From NCBI GenBank assembly GCA_028284075.1, contig JANQSL010000120.1:1-55508 (forward strand): a stretch of DNA of 55,508 nt. The letters are read 5' to 3'. Positions within the stretch are counted from its first letter, which is position 1. Each line of letters starts with the position of its first letter. The position numbers and the translations under genes are program-made. This stretch comes from Candidatus Sumerlaeia bacterium (GTDB lineage: Bacteria; Sumerlaeota; Sumerlaeia; SLMS01; JAHLLQ01). The notes beneath the pieces are model-generated. The model was given only the letters and a program-made list of their open reading frames with translations, made no database searches and was not told where the DNA came from. Of this stretch, positions 36,979 through 46,704 are shown in pieces.

Positions 36979-37844
36979 CCGGTTAGTGATCCCATCCGGC
37001 TCGAAGCAGCCGCAGCCACCCGATACCGGCACGACACGGAGTGGAGCACTTGATCGCGATCCCGGATTTCCTCATGTATCAATCTCTGTCTCCTCACCGC
37101 AGCCTTCCAATACCGCACGATGCAGTATACCACTCCGTCAGGAGAAGTTGCGAATGCCACCTGGCAACGCTTCTTTCAGTGCACGCTCACACTCTTGTTT
37201 TGACCCGATCAGGAGTTTGCTTCCGTGAATTGTGGGACTCAAAGCTTTCTTACGAAAGCATCATTGGTATACCCAGCCCCGGGCAACGACAAAGAGGAAA
37301 AGTGCCTCCCCGCTCTCGATCATGGTTCTGATAATGGGCGAAACTCTGACGATTCGGGTATCTCGAAGGCCCGCGCAAAATCCAAGATCCACTGCCAATT
37401 TGACTTTGCCAATGACGAATCTCCAATTCCCTGGCCATGCTCCGAACAGTCAGTGCACTCCACTGAATCTTAAGCAGTGTCGCCCGATCAGATAAAATCT
37501 CGCTGTCGAGGAGGTCGGGGTGTCCAATCAAGATGTTATCAATCCTCCGATCTGACAAACGGCAAACCGGGATTGTGAAACGCTTGCGGGCAAAATCACG
37601 GTTTCCGGAACGAGGATAATTCTCGTACCCACACCTGACAGCCTTCGGCAAATATTTCCGCCGGGTGACAGGTCACCGGGGTAATGAAACCTTCGACAGC
37701 GTGGCTCGTTAGCGGACAAGGTGAAAGAGAATGCAGGGGGGAGCGGCCAGGCTATCGTAACTTCGATTGGCTTGGGTTCGGCTTGCTCAATCTGCGCTTG
37801 CACCAGACGAATCAGTGTGCAGATATGGATGTGGAGTTTGGTAA
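36979..37844. other. 866-bp divergent control region between polysaccharide and T2SS operons
   Basis: No convincing gene is present; frames at 37250-37651 and 37528-37803 (minus strand) lack ribosome-binding sites and domains. On the minus strand TATACT at 37124-37129 is a good -10 box with a poor -35 box, and could start flippase transcription with a leader of about 140 bases. A short dyad lies at 37664-37677. TTGCAC at 37798-37803 may be a weak -35 box for gspG. The region is unusually long for this compact stretch and may hold regulatory sites or an unrecognised RNA. Confidence 0.5.
37664..37677. repeat. Palindrome GGTGAC-AG-GTCACC
   Basis: A perfect 6-bp inverted repeat with a 2-base centre lies 168 bp before gspG in the divergent region. 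Flanking GC bases nearly extend it. It has the shape of an operator for a dimeric regulator; no family can be named. Confidence 0.4.
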
Positions 37845-38282
37845 ATGATGAATTGCTATTTTCATGCCCCCATTTCCCGTCGCGCCTTCACCCTGATGGA
37901 GATCATGCTTGTCGTGATAATCATCGGGATTCTTGCGACAATGGTGATCACGAACTTCGGTGGCATGTCGACAGATGCCCGGATCTCGCGTGCCCAGGCT
38001 GACATCGCGCAGTTGCGCACACAAATCGCTCTGTTCGAGCAGCGGTACGGTCGGTATCCAACGGATGAGGATGGCGGATTGATGGCACTGTTGGAGCGGC
38101 CATCCACGATCCCAAGGGAGGATTGGCGCCGAATTGGCGAAACGGATCCGATCGATCCATGGGGAAATGCTTATATTTACCTTTCCGCCGGCTCCCGCGT
38201 GGACCAGACACGCGATTTCAATTTGTATAGCCCCGGCCCGAACGGAACTGATGAGGCGATGCAGGGCGACGATATCCACTAG
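37845..38282 (+). CDS. gspG: Type II secretion major pseudopilin GspG
   Basis: This 145-residue protein starts at ATG 37845 (a second ATG follows at once), with GGAG about 8-11 bases upstream. The prepilin motif RRAFTLMEIMLVVIIIG has a cleavage site before Phe15 and Glu at +5. The globular part shows the GspG pattern YGRYPTDEDGG...DPWGNAYIYLSAG and PNGTDEA, including Asp residues of the calcium site. It builds the T2SS pseudopilus. First gene of an 11-gene secretion operon. Confidence 0.97.
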   Translation: MMNCYFHAPISRRAFTLMEIMLVVIIIGILATMVITNFGGMSTDARISRAQADIAQLRTQIALFEQRYGRYPTDEDGGLMALLERPSTIPREDWRRIGETDPIDPWGNAYIYLSAGSRVDQTRDFNLYSPGPNGTDEAMQGDDIH

Positions 38283-38319
38283 CTTTTCTGTATCATCCAC
38301 GCGCGGTTCATCGTTTGTT

Positions 38320-39342
38320 ATGGTCAAGAAGGGCTTTATTCTCGTCACTTTGTCCTGGGTCATCCTGATCGCGGCACTGCTCGCTGTAAGCCAGTTGCGT
38401 GATGCCGAACTCAGGCTTCGTGGTACACGCCAGGCCGATCAAGAGGCGCAACTTCGTAACGCTGCACTGAGTTCGCTGGCCCTGATCAGGGCCGCACTTG
38501 GCAAGGACTCAGAATTGGAATTCGATGCTCCATCAGAAGGCTGGGGCTGGAGAATTCTGGCCGATCAATACAGTCAGGAGTTCGAGGAGGACTTTCCGGG
38601 GATTTCAATCCATGTACAAATCCATGACGATGATTCGCGAGTCCCGCCCACCAGCGATCACGAGCAGAGACTCGCCATGCTCCTGGAAGAGTTGGGGCAC
38701 GAGCCGCTCCAGGCACGCAAATCCGCCTTCGATCTCAATGAGGTTCTCTGGACGGATCGGGACCCTCCGGCAACCGCGAATGAGAAGCACGAGGTTCCAA
38801 GGCTTCGCCTCCGGCGCCTGGTCGGCAACAATGCGATCCGGGGGATTAGTCTCTACGGAGAAGATCTCGATTTTGACGGAGAGCTGGACAAGAACGAGCG
38901 GGATCGCAACCTCTCCCATCCGCCGGACAACGGTGACGGTTTGTTGGACCCCGGCCTTGAGGAATTTCTGACTCTGTCCGGTTCGGGAGTCTGCAATCTC
39001 AATATGGTCTCACGAGAGGTTCTGTTGACAATCCCGGGAATCAACGAAGCCATCGCCAAGGAAATCCTTGCGTTTCGAGCCGGTCCCGACAGTATCGAGG
39101 GAACTCGTGATGATGGCGTATTTGAAACCGTCGACAGCATTCTTGACTTGAGTTCCGTTTCTCGGTTTCGAGAATTCACTCTTGGTCGTGCAAACAGCTA
39201 TCTTCGCACCTCCACTGAACGATTCGATGTCAGAATAGCGGCTCAATCTGAAGACGGAATGCTCTTTCGAATACAAACGATTCTTTTACGAACGGATGAG
39301 GGAGTTCAGGTGGTGTGCTGGAAGGAGGACTACGGATTCTGA
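38320..39342 (+). CDS. gspK: Type II secretion minor pseudopilin GspK
   Basis: The protein has 340 residues from ATG 38320. The prepilin-like N-terminus MVKKGFILVTLSWVILIAALLA lacks Glu at +5, as is typical of GspK. A long extra domain precedes the C-terminal helix-hairpin-helix-like NLNMVSREVLLTIPGINEAIAKEIL, the family signature. An acidic DLDFDGELDKNERD segment may bind calcium. GspK caps the pseudopilus tip with GspI and GspJ. The longer frame from 38134 overlaps gspG and is not used. Confidence 0.92.
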   Translation: MVKKGFILVTLSWVILIAALLAVSQLRDAELRLRGTRQADQEAQLRNAALSSLALIRAALGKDSELEFDAPSEGWGWRILADQYSQEFEEDFPGISIHVQIHDDDSRVPPTSDHEQRLAMLLEELGHEPLQARKSAFDLNEVLWTDRDPPATANEKHEVPRLRLRRLVGNNAIRGISLYGEDLDFDGELDKNERDRNLSHPPDNGDGLLDPGLEEFLTLSGSGVCNLNMVSREVLLTIPGINEAIAKEILAFRAGPDSIEGTRDDGVFETVDSILDLSSVSRFREFTLGRANSYLRTSTERFDVRIAAQSEDGMLFRIQTILLRTDEGVQVVCWKEDYGF

Positions 39343-39393
39343 GGCGTTGGCAAGAGAACCATCGCACCATGCGTCTCCGAAAATCCATATGCC

Positions 39394-40707
39394 ATGAATC
39401 GTCGTGGGCGTGCAATCCTTGTCGCTTCGATTTCGCGTGGAGGCCTAGCCCTTGCGAGAATAGCGACACCCGTTCGAAGAGACTCGCACTGTGAGGTACG
39501 GCGAGTTGAATTGCCACGTACTGTCGGCGAAGACCGCCACATCCACCTCAAGCGACTTGCCGCTGCCTTACCGAAGGAATGGACAACTGATTCTCCCGCT
39601 CTCTATCTCGTTCTTTACCGGGGTGAATATAATGTCACAAAACTCGAGCTTCCTCCAGGAAACGCCCGAGAGACGAGAGGGATGGCTGAACTTCGATTAC
39701 AAACCCTCATCCCCTGCGATTTCGCGGACGTCGCCTGGGGATGCAAACGAGGAGGAATAGCTCATAACGATAACCAAAGGGATGTCACTGTATGCTGGCT
39801 TCCTTCGAAGAGATTGCTGGACGCAGTCTCGGAGTTTGAGCAACGAGGAGTTCACGTTGCTGCCGTCTATCCCGACCTGTTTCTCATAGAAGATGCATTA
39901 TCCCCTCGAACGGAAAAAAACAACAGTGAGTCGGCGCAACTGGCCGTGCAGTTTCTGAGCAATGGCTCCAGCTTTGGTAGCGCCCTGTTTCGCTGGGATT
40001 CGAAAGGGCAACTCGCCGAAAGCCACGTTGTCGAAATCAACAATGGCCAAACTCCCGATCATGATGAACAGAGCTCGAAGGTGGGTGCAGAGACAAGCTT
40101 GAATGAAGTCTGCCGGTTACCTTCGGGTATCCCCGTGCCGGAAAACTTTCTGGAGAAGCCCGAACGTTTGTTCGACATGCTTCCTGGCGAAATCCGTGCT
40201 CGGAGAAGCCAGGCCAGACGGCGATCACTCACATTGCAGATAGCATGTCTGGCACTGTTACTGGCGCTTCTTGTTGCGATTGGGTTGCTTGATGCAGTTC
40301 ATTCAACCCGGAATGCGCTTGCTGCAAACGAGGCGGAAATCGCCCGGCTACGTCCGGGTGCCGCGGAGGTCGAGGCGATGACAGAGCGCATTTACGGACT
40401 GCGGAGCCAGCTCACTTACACGGTTTCCCCACTCGAGGCTATTCTGCAGCTGAATCAGATCCTCTCGGAGGATGCAAACAAACTGGCAGGCTTGTATCTT
40501 GACGGATTCGAGTATGATTCATCCGGCAGTATCACAATCGAGGGGCACGCGACGAATGATATTACTCCGTGGCGTCTTGCAGAAGCAGTCCGGGGAACAT
40601 CACTTCGAGTTGAAGGTTCGCCAAATCTTGAATTCCGAAGCCTTGGCGCGGGAAGATCCATCCGATTCAGTATCAGGCTGAAGCCGGCGGAGGCAGCCCA
40701 ACCGTGA
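39394..40707 (+). CDS. gspL: GspL-like inner-membrane platform protein (PilM/PilN-type)
   Basis: This 437-residue protein has a cytoplasmic actin-like part (about 1-270; VTVCWLPSKRLLDAVSEFEQRGV). One transmembrane helix follows (about 282-302, LQIACLALLLALLVAIGLLD), then a coiled coil and a small periplasmic ferredoxin-like PilN domain (about 350-435; LAGLYLDGFEYDSSGSITIEGHA). This is the architecture of GspL and of PilM+PilN combined. It couples the GspE ATPase to the periplasmic platform. It starts 51 bases after gspK, and its stop overlaps gspM as GTGA. Confidence 0.85.
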   Translation: MNRRGRAILVASISRGGLALARIATPVRRDSHCEVRRVELPRTVGEDRHIHLKRLAAALPKEWTTDSPALYLVLYRGEYNVTKLELPPGNARETRGMAELRLQTLIPCDFADVAWGCKRGGIAHNDNQRDVTVCWLPSKRLLDAVSEFEQRGVHVAAVYPDLFLIEDALSPRTEKNNSESAQLAVQFLSNGSSFGSALFRWDSKGQLAESHVVEINNGQTPDHDEQSSKVGAETSLNEVCRLPSGIPVPENFLEKPERLFDMLPGEIRARRSQARRRSLTLQIACLALLLALLVAIGLLDAVHSTRNALAANEAEIARLRPGAAEVEAMTERIYGLRSQLTYTVSPLEAILQLNQILSEDANKLAGLYLDGFEYDSSGSITIEGHATNDITPWRLAEAVRGTSLRVEGSPNLEFRSLGAGRSIRFSIRLKPAEAAQP

Positions 40708-41240
40708 GTTTTGTTCCAAGCCGACGAGAAAAGATGCTGATTATCTTGACGGCGTCTGTGGCACTGCTGTCTTTTATTCAGATGTTTGTGGCAGCCCCTG
40801 TCATGAAGGAATTTCGCCGATCGAAGGCAAAAGTACTGGTTAGCTCTCAAGAGGCGGCACGTTTGCGCAGAACGGTTGAAAGCCGCGATTCCGTAGAGCG
40901 CATGTATGAAGAAATCCGCGAAAAACTCAAACCGGCGGGTTCAACGGAGAGCGAAATCATAGGACTTCTCCTTTCGGTGGAACGTGCAGCAAAGAAGGCA
41001 GGTGTTGAAATTATCGAGAACGAGCATGTTCGCCATCAGACCGAAGAATACCTTGATCGTCACCTGCTTCGTTTCAAGGGGGTTGGTACGCCGCTGCAAA
41101 TTGCCGAACTGCTTCACCACCTGGAGTCCCCCTCCAGTCTTTTGAAAATCGAACGCGTGAATGCAAAGATGCGCGAACACCGACTGGAAGCGGAACTGGA
41201 ACTCGCACGGCTGATCGGAAGGGAAAACACGGATGGTTGA
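40704..41240 (+). CDS. gspM: GspM/PilO-like platform protein
   Basis: The protein has 178 residues from GTG 40704. A short basic N-terminus and one transmembrane helix (about 12-32, ILTASVALLSFIQMFVAAP) are followed by a coiled coil (about 35-80) and a small alpha/beta domain (VERAAKKAGVEIIEN...LQIAELLHHLESPSSLLKIERV). This matches the PilO/GspM partner of GspL. Position between gspL and gspC supports the call; sequence alone would be ambiguous. Confidence 0.82.
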   Translation: MSFVPSRREKMLIILTASVALLSFIQMFVAAPVMKEFRRSKAKVLVSSQEAARLRRTVESRDSVERMYEEIREKLKPAGSTESEIIGLLLSVERAAKKAGVEIIENEHVRHQTEEYLDRHLLRFKGVGTPLQIAELLHHLESPSSLLKIERVNAKMREHRLEAELELARLIGRENTDG

Positions 41241-41694
41241 TGATGACATCAGGCGGCTGTATGCTCTGCGGAATTTTTTTCTCGCACTGGTGTTTCTGGT
41301 CGCGGCTTTCATCGCTTATGCGCACCAGAGACGGAGCGAAGTGTATGCGCGACCGGCATTCGCGGCAGCCGGGGTGGGAATCCGTCCTGTCGATCAATAT
41401 CCTCAGGTCAGTCTTTCGAATGTTCTCTCGTCTATGAAACGTCGCGATATGCTCCGCCAAAGTGTAATTTACCAGGTTCCGAACGTGGAAAAACTGAACC
41501 TGCTGGGGGCGTTTCGATATCTTGGCGCTATCGAGCAGGGAGGACGTCGCCGCGCATTCATCCAGAACACTGCCACGAACCAGTCTGCATTGTACGACAC
41601 GGGCGCAAACCTCGCGGATGCACAGATTCTTGAAATCCTTCCGGAAAAGGTGGTCATCGGCCATGGTGGCGAAAGGCTTGAGTTATTGAGATGA
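41233..41694 (+). CDS. gspC: GspC/PilP-like inner-membrane connector
   Basis: This 153-residue protein has one N-terminal transmembrane helix (NFFLALVFLVAAFIAYA) and a C-terminal homology region (YLGAIEQGGRRRAFIQN...GANLADAQILEILPEKVVIGHGGERLEL) matching the HR/PilP domain that contacts the secretin N0 domain. No PDZ domain follows, so it is a short GspC. It overlaps gspM by 8 bases and gspD by 4. Confidence 0.85.
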   Translation: MVDDDIRRLYALRNFFLALVFLVAAFIAYAHQRRSEVYARPAFAAAGVGIRPVDQYPQVSLSNVLSSMKRRDMLRQSVIYQVPNVEKLNLLGAFRYLGAIEQGGRRRAFIQNTATNQSALYDTGANLADAQILEILPEKVVIGHGGERLELLR

Positions 41695-43763
41695 GAAATC
41701 GCAAATTGTTTCGAACCTGTGGACGGATTCAGACCTGGCGAGGGACACGTGTTCTTGCCTGTGCCGTATTCATCTCCGCCTGGCTGCCCGCCCCTTGCCA
41801 GGACACAGCTGCATGGCGCCGCCATTCGCCCGACGAAGAAAATGAAAGCGATGCGGAGGCTGCCATTCTTGATACCGCGATTCCTCAAGTTCCGCTGGAG
41901 CAGGCAATCACCTTGCTCGGAAGCGCGAGTCCGAAAACAATCGTTCTTGGTCAGGGAGTACAGCGCGGAAACGTCGTTGCCTTCTTCAAGGATATAGAAT
42001 TCAATGCGGCACTGGAAGCCTTTGCCCGGGCAAACGAGCTCTGTGTTGTCGAGGATGAGTTGTCAATCCTCCTCGTTACGCGCGAGGAATTCATGGCACA
42101 GTACGCGAATAGCGAGATCGTTTCCGTGACGAACGCCGCACCCGACGCGCTTGCCACCATTCTGGAGAACTCAGGAGCGAACTCGGAAGACCTGATCAGT
42201 ATAACGGCAGACGTCCGGGGACGATCGCTGCTTCTTAGGGGCGCACGCGATCAGATCGACCGCTACAAGGAACTTGTCATATCGCTGGACACAGACCTTG
42301 AGACTATAACGATACCCGTTCGGTACGCCGCTGCACAGAGAATAGCCGAATCGCTCCGATCGGTTCTCTTCGTAAAACCGGATACTCTCGGTTTGCTTGT
42401 TGTCGATGAGCGCTCGAACCGTCTCGTTATAACAGACAAGCCGGAACGACTACAGACGGCAGTGTCACTCGTTGAAGAGCTCGATGTTCAAGTCCACACC
42501 CGAGTGTTCTTTACCGGCCGCATGGATGCTCTCCAGGTTGTCGAGCAATTGAAGAAAGGCGAACTCGGTGCTCCAGGCGAAGGAAGCTCAACCAGTGGTG
42601 GAGCCGTTTCGCTCAGGTCTGAAGCCCGGGTTCAGGCGGTGGAGGGAACCAATCAGGTCATTGTCACTGATACGCTGGAACGTCTGGCCCACTTCGAGAA
42701 AGTGATCGAAGAACTCACCGGAAACATCAGAAGTGTAGTCATTCGCCCGCGAAATGCCACGGCTCCCGAGATCCAGGCTCTCGTCTCGGAGGCGTTCCCG
42801 GAAGTCACAACAGCTGTCGACGCGAGAACTGGATCGCTTGTTGTTACAGCCGACAAACACCAGATGGAATCCATTGAGGAACTCATCGAACGGTTGGATT
42901 CGACCCGTAATGTTCAGGTCATTATCGAAGCGAGAATCATGCTGGTTTCCACCGACAGGAAGAAGGAGATCGGCATACGACTCTTCGGACAGGATCTGGA
43001 CGGACTAAACGAATCGCTCGTCAATCTCAGCTTCAATCCAAACTTCGCTGCCGATTTTGCGAAAGAGATTGGCAGCCCACTCGGCAATCCCCCCGACGGG
43101 CCAATCACCAACCCGGTCAAAACGACTGACAGGTGGACGGAATCGGTGCAACCAAACGTCAAGGCTGAACTCCTGGTGAGAGCACTGGAGCAGGATGGCG
43201 ATACCCAGCTTCTTTCAAGTCCCACATTGCGAATGCTGATGGGTCAAACATCCTCGATTTTTTCAGGCACTAGCGAGCCGTATCGAGAAGTCACCTTTCA
43301 AGACCAAAACGCGATCGAGAACGTGCGATTCATCGACGTCGGCGTCACCTTCGAAGTCACGCCTTATGTGAGTCCCGAAAATGTCCTGACACTTGCAGTA
43401 TCCACCGAATTCAGTTCTCTGACAGAGGTTCGGGATGGAATACCTGTCGTTGACACGAGGAGAGCCGACTCCACCGTGGAAGTGGCGGACGGCGCCCTTG
43501 TTTTCCTTGGAGGACTGATTACAAGAGAGGAACAACAGCGCCGCTCCGGCATTCCGTTCCTTGTCAGGATCCCGATCCTTGGCAAGTTGTTCGGTGAAAC
43601 AAGAGACAGATATCTCGAACGCGAACTGGTCATTGTTCTTGAACCAAGGATCGAAAACCGGAACGTGGAAGAGCCACAGGTCATTCCGGAATCCTATCAC
43701 CTGGTGCCTGAAACGTTCGCCATAGAAGAGGCCGATCGCCTCAAGAAAAGAGAAGCGAATTGA
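41691..43763 (+). CDS. gspD: Type II secretion outer-membrane secretin GspD
   Basis: This 690-residue protein has a signal-like segment (VLACAVFISAWLPAPC). N0/N1-type repeats follow (IPVRYAAAQRIAESLRSVL...VDERSNRLVITDKPERL; VIRPRNATAPEIQALVSEAF...DARTGSLVVTADKHQ). The C-terminal secretin domain (about 395-655) has VQVIIEARIMLVS, LLSSPTLRML, DVGVTFEVTPYV and the closing GIPFLVRIPILGKLFGE. It forms the outer-membrane ring. The loop at about 290-305 (GEGSSTSGG) replaces the usual Gly/Ser gap. It is coupled to gspC and gspE by 4-base overlaps. Confidence 0.97.
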   Translation: MRNRKLFRTCGRIQTWRGTRVLACAVFISAWLPAPCQDTAAWRRHSPDEENESDAEAAILDTAIPQVPLEQAITLLGSASPKTIVLGQGVQRGNVVAFFKDIEFNAALEAFARANELCVVEDELSILLVTREEFMAQYANSEIVSVTNAAPDALATILENSGANSEDLISITADVRGRSLLLRGARDQIDRYKELVISLDTDLETITIPVRYAAAQRIAESLRSVLFVKPDTLGLLVVDERSNRLVITDKPERLQTAVSLVEELDVQVHTRVFFTGRMDALQVVEQLKKGELGAPGEGSSTSGGAVSLRSEARVQAVEGTNQVIVTDTLERLAHFEKVIEELTGNIRSVVIRPRNATAPEIQALVSEAFPEVTTAVDARTGSLVVTADKHQMESIEELIERLDSTRNVQVIIEARIMLVSTDRKKEIGIRLFGQDLDGLNESLVNLSFNPNFAADFAKEIGSPLGNPPDGPITNPVKTTDRWTESVQPNVKAELLVRALEQDGDTQLLSSPTLRMLMGQTSSIFSGTSEPYREVTFQDQNAIENVRFIDVGVTFEVTPYVSPENVLTLAVSTEFSSLTEVRDGIPVVDTRRADSTVEVADGALVFLGGLITREEQQRRSGIPFLVRIPILGKLFGETRDRYLERELVIVLEPRIENRNVEEPQVIPESYHLVPETFAIEEADRLKKREAN

Positions 43764-45493
43764 CCGCAAGAGCGGAGCAAAAGGTTTCGGGTAGAGCCGC
43801 AAGCTCAAAAACGGAGCGGCTCGGCGAATATCTTTTTCGCAAAGGACTTGTGTCGGAGGCGGAAATCGATGCCGCACTCCTCCTGCAACAGCAGGATGGC
43901 GAAAAGCTTGGTGAATGCCTGTTCGATGTTTTAGGGGTGCGCTCCGAGGGATTACCCGAAGCTATTGCGGAATACCTGGGAACTCAATGCGCACGGCCTG
44001 ATACCGAGACAATCTCCTCGAACATTCTATCAATGGTGTCAGCCAGGCTGGCGGTGCATTACCGTGTTGTGCCTCTTGATGTTACGGAGGGAATACTCCA
44101 TGTCGCAACGCCGGACCCCACTGACAGGTCTCTATTGGACGAACTGTCAGTTTTGACCGATATGCCCGTCCGCACGTCTTTCTGCATGAGACGCCACTTG
44201 CTTGAGGGCATCAAGAAACACTACGGCGTGGGAGCGGAAACCCTCGAACGGCTCTCCGATGTATCGGAGGTTTCCGCCGAAATCGAAGGAGGTGAGTACT
44301 TCGGCGAAGGACCCGAAGACGAAGCGTCTCTCATCCGCTTCGTCAATCAGGTGATTGGCGAGGCACATCGTGCCGGCGCCACGGATATTCACTTCGAACC
44401 CGGCCAGGACACTTTTCTAATCCGATACCGAGTCGACGGTCTGCTTCAAGAAGTCCCTGTCGCACCGACCCTCAAGCGTTTTCAGCAGGATATTGTGTCC
44501 CGCATAAAGGTAATGGCACGACTCGACATTGCCGAGCAGCGTCTTCCGCAGGACGGACGGATACAGTTCCGGTCGGGTGGCGAAACCTTTGATTTGCGAG
44601 TGTCAATTCTTCCAACGCCCCTTGGCGAAGCAGTCAATGTACGCCTGCTTAAGCGCAGCGGTCTCATTCTTGACCTCGAGGTCCTGGGCTTCGACGGCGA
44701 AGCAAGGCTCGAGCTGGAGCGAGCGGCCCGGCGAACGACTGGTATCCTGTTGGTAACCGGCCCAACCGGCAGCGGCAAAACGACCACGCTCTATTCACTC
44801 TTGACGCAAATCGCATCACCGGAAGTCAAAGTCGTAACCATCGAAGATCCCATTGAATACCGAGTGCCAGGCATTCTACAGATGCAAACACAAGACGAAG
44901 TGGGTTTCACCTTCGCGAGGGCCTTGCGCTCGATCCTCCGGCACGACCCTGATGTTGCACTTGTAGGCGAGATCCGGGACCAGGAGACTGCCGAGATCGC
45001 GATTCGCATGGCAATGACCGGGCACCTGGTACTCTCGACATTGCATACGAACGACGCATCCTCTACAATCGCACGGCTTCTGGACATGGGGCTGGAGCCA
45101 TATCTTCTAGCCACCACGCTCAATTGCGTCATAGCCCAGAGACTCGTGCGCAGACTGTGCGAGGACTGCAAGCGGCCCCTTGAGGGGGCGGCGCTGGAGG
45201 AGGCTCGAGCAGTCATGCCGAAACGCCAAATCTCATCGTCTCCATATGGAGGCGTGGGGTGTGAGGCCTGCCGCATGTCCGGCTACGCGGGTCGGATAGC
45301 GATCCATGAGATTGTCACACTGGAAGAATCCTGGCACGAACTGATCATGAATCGCTCCGATGCCGGAGAGCTGCGCCGACATGCCGCATCTCTCGGCATC
45401 CGATCCATGTTCGATTCCGGGTGGGATCTTGTTTCCCGTGGCTCCACCGCTGTCGAAGAAGTCCTGCGCGTCAGCGGAAGCTGGTCGACCTGA
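43760..45493 (+). CDS. gspE: Type II secretion ATPase GspE
   Basis: The protein has 577 residues from TTG 43760, overlapping the gspD stop. The N1E domain (about 15-155; GEYLFRKGLVSEAEIDAAL) is followed by N2E and the RecA-like motor. The motor carries RLPQDGRIQ (His/Arg arm), Walker A GPTGSGKT at 334-341, an Asp box around IEDPIEYRV, Walker B around DPDVALVGEIRD and a His box HLVLSTLHTNDA. A CEDC...CEAC tetra-cysteine zinc module (about 465-505) is present. It powers pseudopilus assembly through GspL and GspF. Confidence 0.98.
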   Translation: MTARAEQKVSGRAASSKTERLGEYLFRKGLVSEAEIDAALLLQQQDGEKLGECLFDVLGVRSEGLPEAIAEYLGTQCARPDTETISSNILSMVSARLAVHYRVVPLDVTEGILHVATPDPTDRSLLDELSVLTDMPVRTSFCMRRHLLEGIKKHYGVGAETLERLSDVSEVSAEIEGGEYFGEGPEDEASLIRFVNQVIGEAHRAGATDIHFEPGQDTFLIRYRVDGLLQEVPVAPTLKRFQQDIVSRIKVMARLDIAEQRLPQDGRIQFRSGGETFDLRVSILPTPLGEAVNVRLLKRSGLILDLEVLGFDGEARLELERAARRTTGILLVTGPTGSGKTTTLYSLLTQIASPEVKVVTIEDPIEYRVPGILQMQTQDEVGFTFARALRSILRHDPDVALVGEIRDQETAEIAIRMAMTGHLVLSTLHTNDASSTIARLLDMGLEPYLLATTLNCVIAQRLVRRLCEDCKRPLEGAALEEARAVMPKRQISSSPYGGVGCEACRMSGYAGRIAIHEIVTLEESWHELIMNRSDAGELRRHAASLGIRSMFDSGWDLVSRGSTAVEEVLRVSGSWST

Positions 45494-45507
45494 CGGATGA
45501 ACGGACT

Positions 45508-46704
45508 ATGCCACGCTATGTCATAAATGCGAAGACGCCCGCCGGAGAGTCACGAACCATCGAACGTGAGGCCGGCACACAGACGGAACTTCTTTCCGCC
45601 CTGCTGAGTGAGAACCTCACTCCGGTCAGCATTCGTGATGCAGACACCAGGACTTCCGGACGAGTCACTCGTCGCCCGAGCGACAGGGAAGTCGCACGTT
45701 TTCTCGAAGGATTCGCTGACCTTTTACGTGCAGGATTGGATATTTCGCTCTGTCTGTCCACCCTTGAGCGGGAATGCGGTTCCTCAATGGCTCCTGTCGT
45801 GAACCGCATCGCACGTGACATCGACGGAGGCGCGCGACTATCGGAATCCATGGAAAGGACCGGGATTTTTCCCCGAGTTCACTGCAGAATTCTCCGTGCC
45901 GCCGAACACAGCGGGAACCTGGAGAAAGGTCTAAGGCGTTCAAGTGCTGATCTCCTGCGCAGACTTGAGATCCGGGCCAGCGTGATCCAGGCTGTTGCCT
46001 ACCCCGCTTTCGTTGTCGGATTTGGTCTTGTTTCACTCCTGGTCATGATACTCTTCGTGCTCCCGAAATTCGCGGCAATTTACCAGGGAATGAATGCCAC
46101 ACTGCCACCCGTAACCTCCGCTCTTCTGAATGGAAGTGTCTTCCTGCGGGCTTATGGCGTCTGGATCAGTCTTGTGGTTCTTGTCTTCGCAGTCCTGTTG
46201 TGGCATCAGCGCAAACATCCGCGAATACGACGCATCGGCGATGTAATCCGAAACAGCCTTCCATTTGTCGGCGCCATATTCCGCGATGGAGAGGTTGCAT
46301 CGACTCTCAGAAATCTGGGTATTCTTATACAGAGCGGAATCCCAATTGCGCAGTCGCTCGATATCGGGGCGTCCATCTCCAGCAGTGAACGGTTTGCTCA
46401 TGCTCTTCGAAACGTAGCTTCCGGCGTCAGGTCAGGCCGACGGCTGTCATCGGAACTGCGCCAGTCAGGCCTCTTCAAGGAATCCGTCCTTGGTGTCGTC
46501 GCTGTGGCTGAACGAAGCAGCCGGCTCGACTCGACGCTTCTTGAAACTGCCGAGAGAATTGAAAAGGAAACAGATCAGAGTATCAGGAAGCTACTTGTGC
46601 TCCTGGAACCGATCTTGATACTTTTAGTTGGAATGATTGTTGGTGTTATGGTCATTGCGATGTTACTGCCCATATTCAGCCTGAGCTCGAGTATTCAGAG
46701 ATGA
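45508..46704 (+). CDS. gspF: Type II secretion inner-membrane protein GspF
   Basis: The protein has 398 residues from ATG 45508, with GGATGAACGGA just before. Two homologous T2SF domains are present: FLEGFADLLRAGLDISLCLSTLERE ... and VASTLRNLGILIQSGIPIAQSLDI. Three transmembrane helices lie at about 168-190, 218-238 and near the C-terminus (LVGMIVGVMVIAMLLPIF). It forms the rotor or platform contacting GspE. The longer frame from 45421 overlaps gspE and is not supported. Confidence 0.96.
   Translation: MPRYVINAKTPAGESRTIEREAGTQTELLSALLSENLTPVSIRDADTRTSGRVTRRPSDREVARFLEGFADLLRAGLDISLCLSTLERECGSSMAPVVNRIARDIDGGARLSESMERTGIFPRVHCRILRAAEHSGNLEKGLRRSSADLLRRLEIRASVIQAVAYPAFVVGFGLVSLLVMILFVLPKFAAIYQGMNATLPPVTSALLNGSVFLRAYGVWISLVVLVFAVLLWHQRKHPRIRRIGDVIRNSLPFVGAIFRDGEVASTLRNLGILIQSGIPIAQSLDIGASISSSERFAHALRNVASGVRSGRRLSSELRQSGLFKESVLGVVAVAERSSRLDSTLLETAERIEKETDQSIRKLLVLLEPILILLVGMIVGVMVIAMLLPIFSLSSSIQR

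Noticed and set aside
37250-37803. Minus-strand frames of 133 and 91 codons in the divergent region
   Set aside because: No ribosome-binding site, composition unlike neighbours, no hydrophobic or domain pattern.
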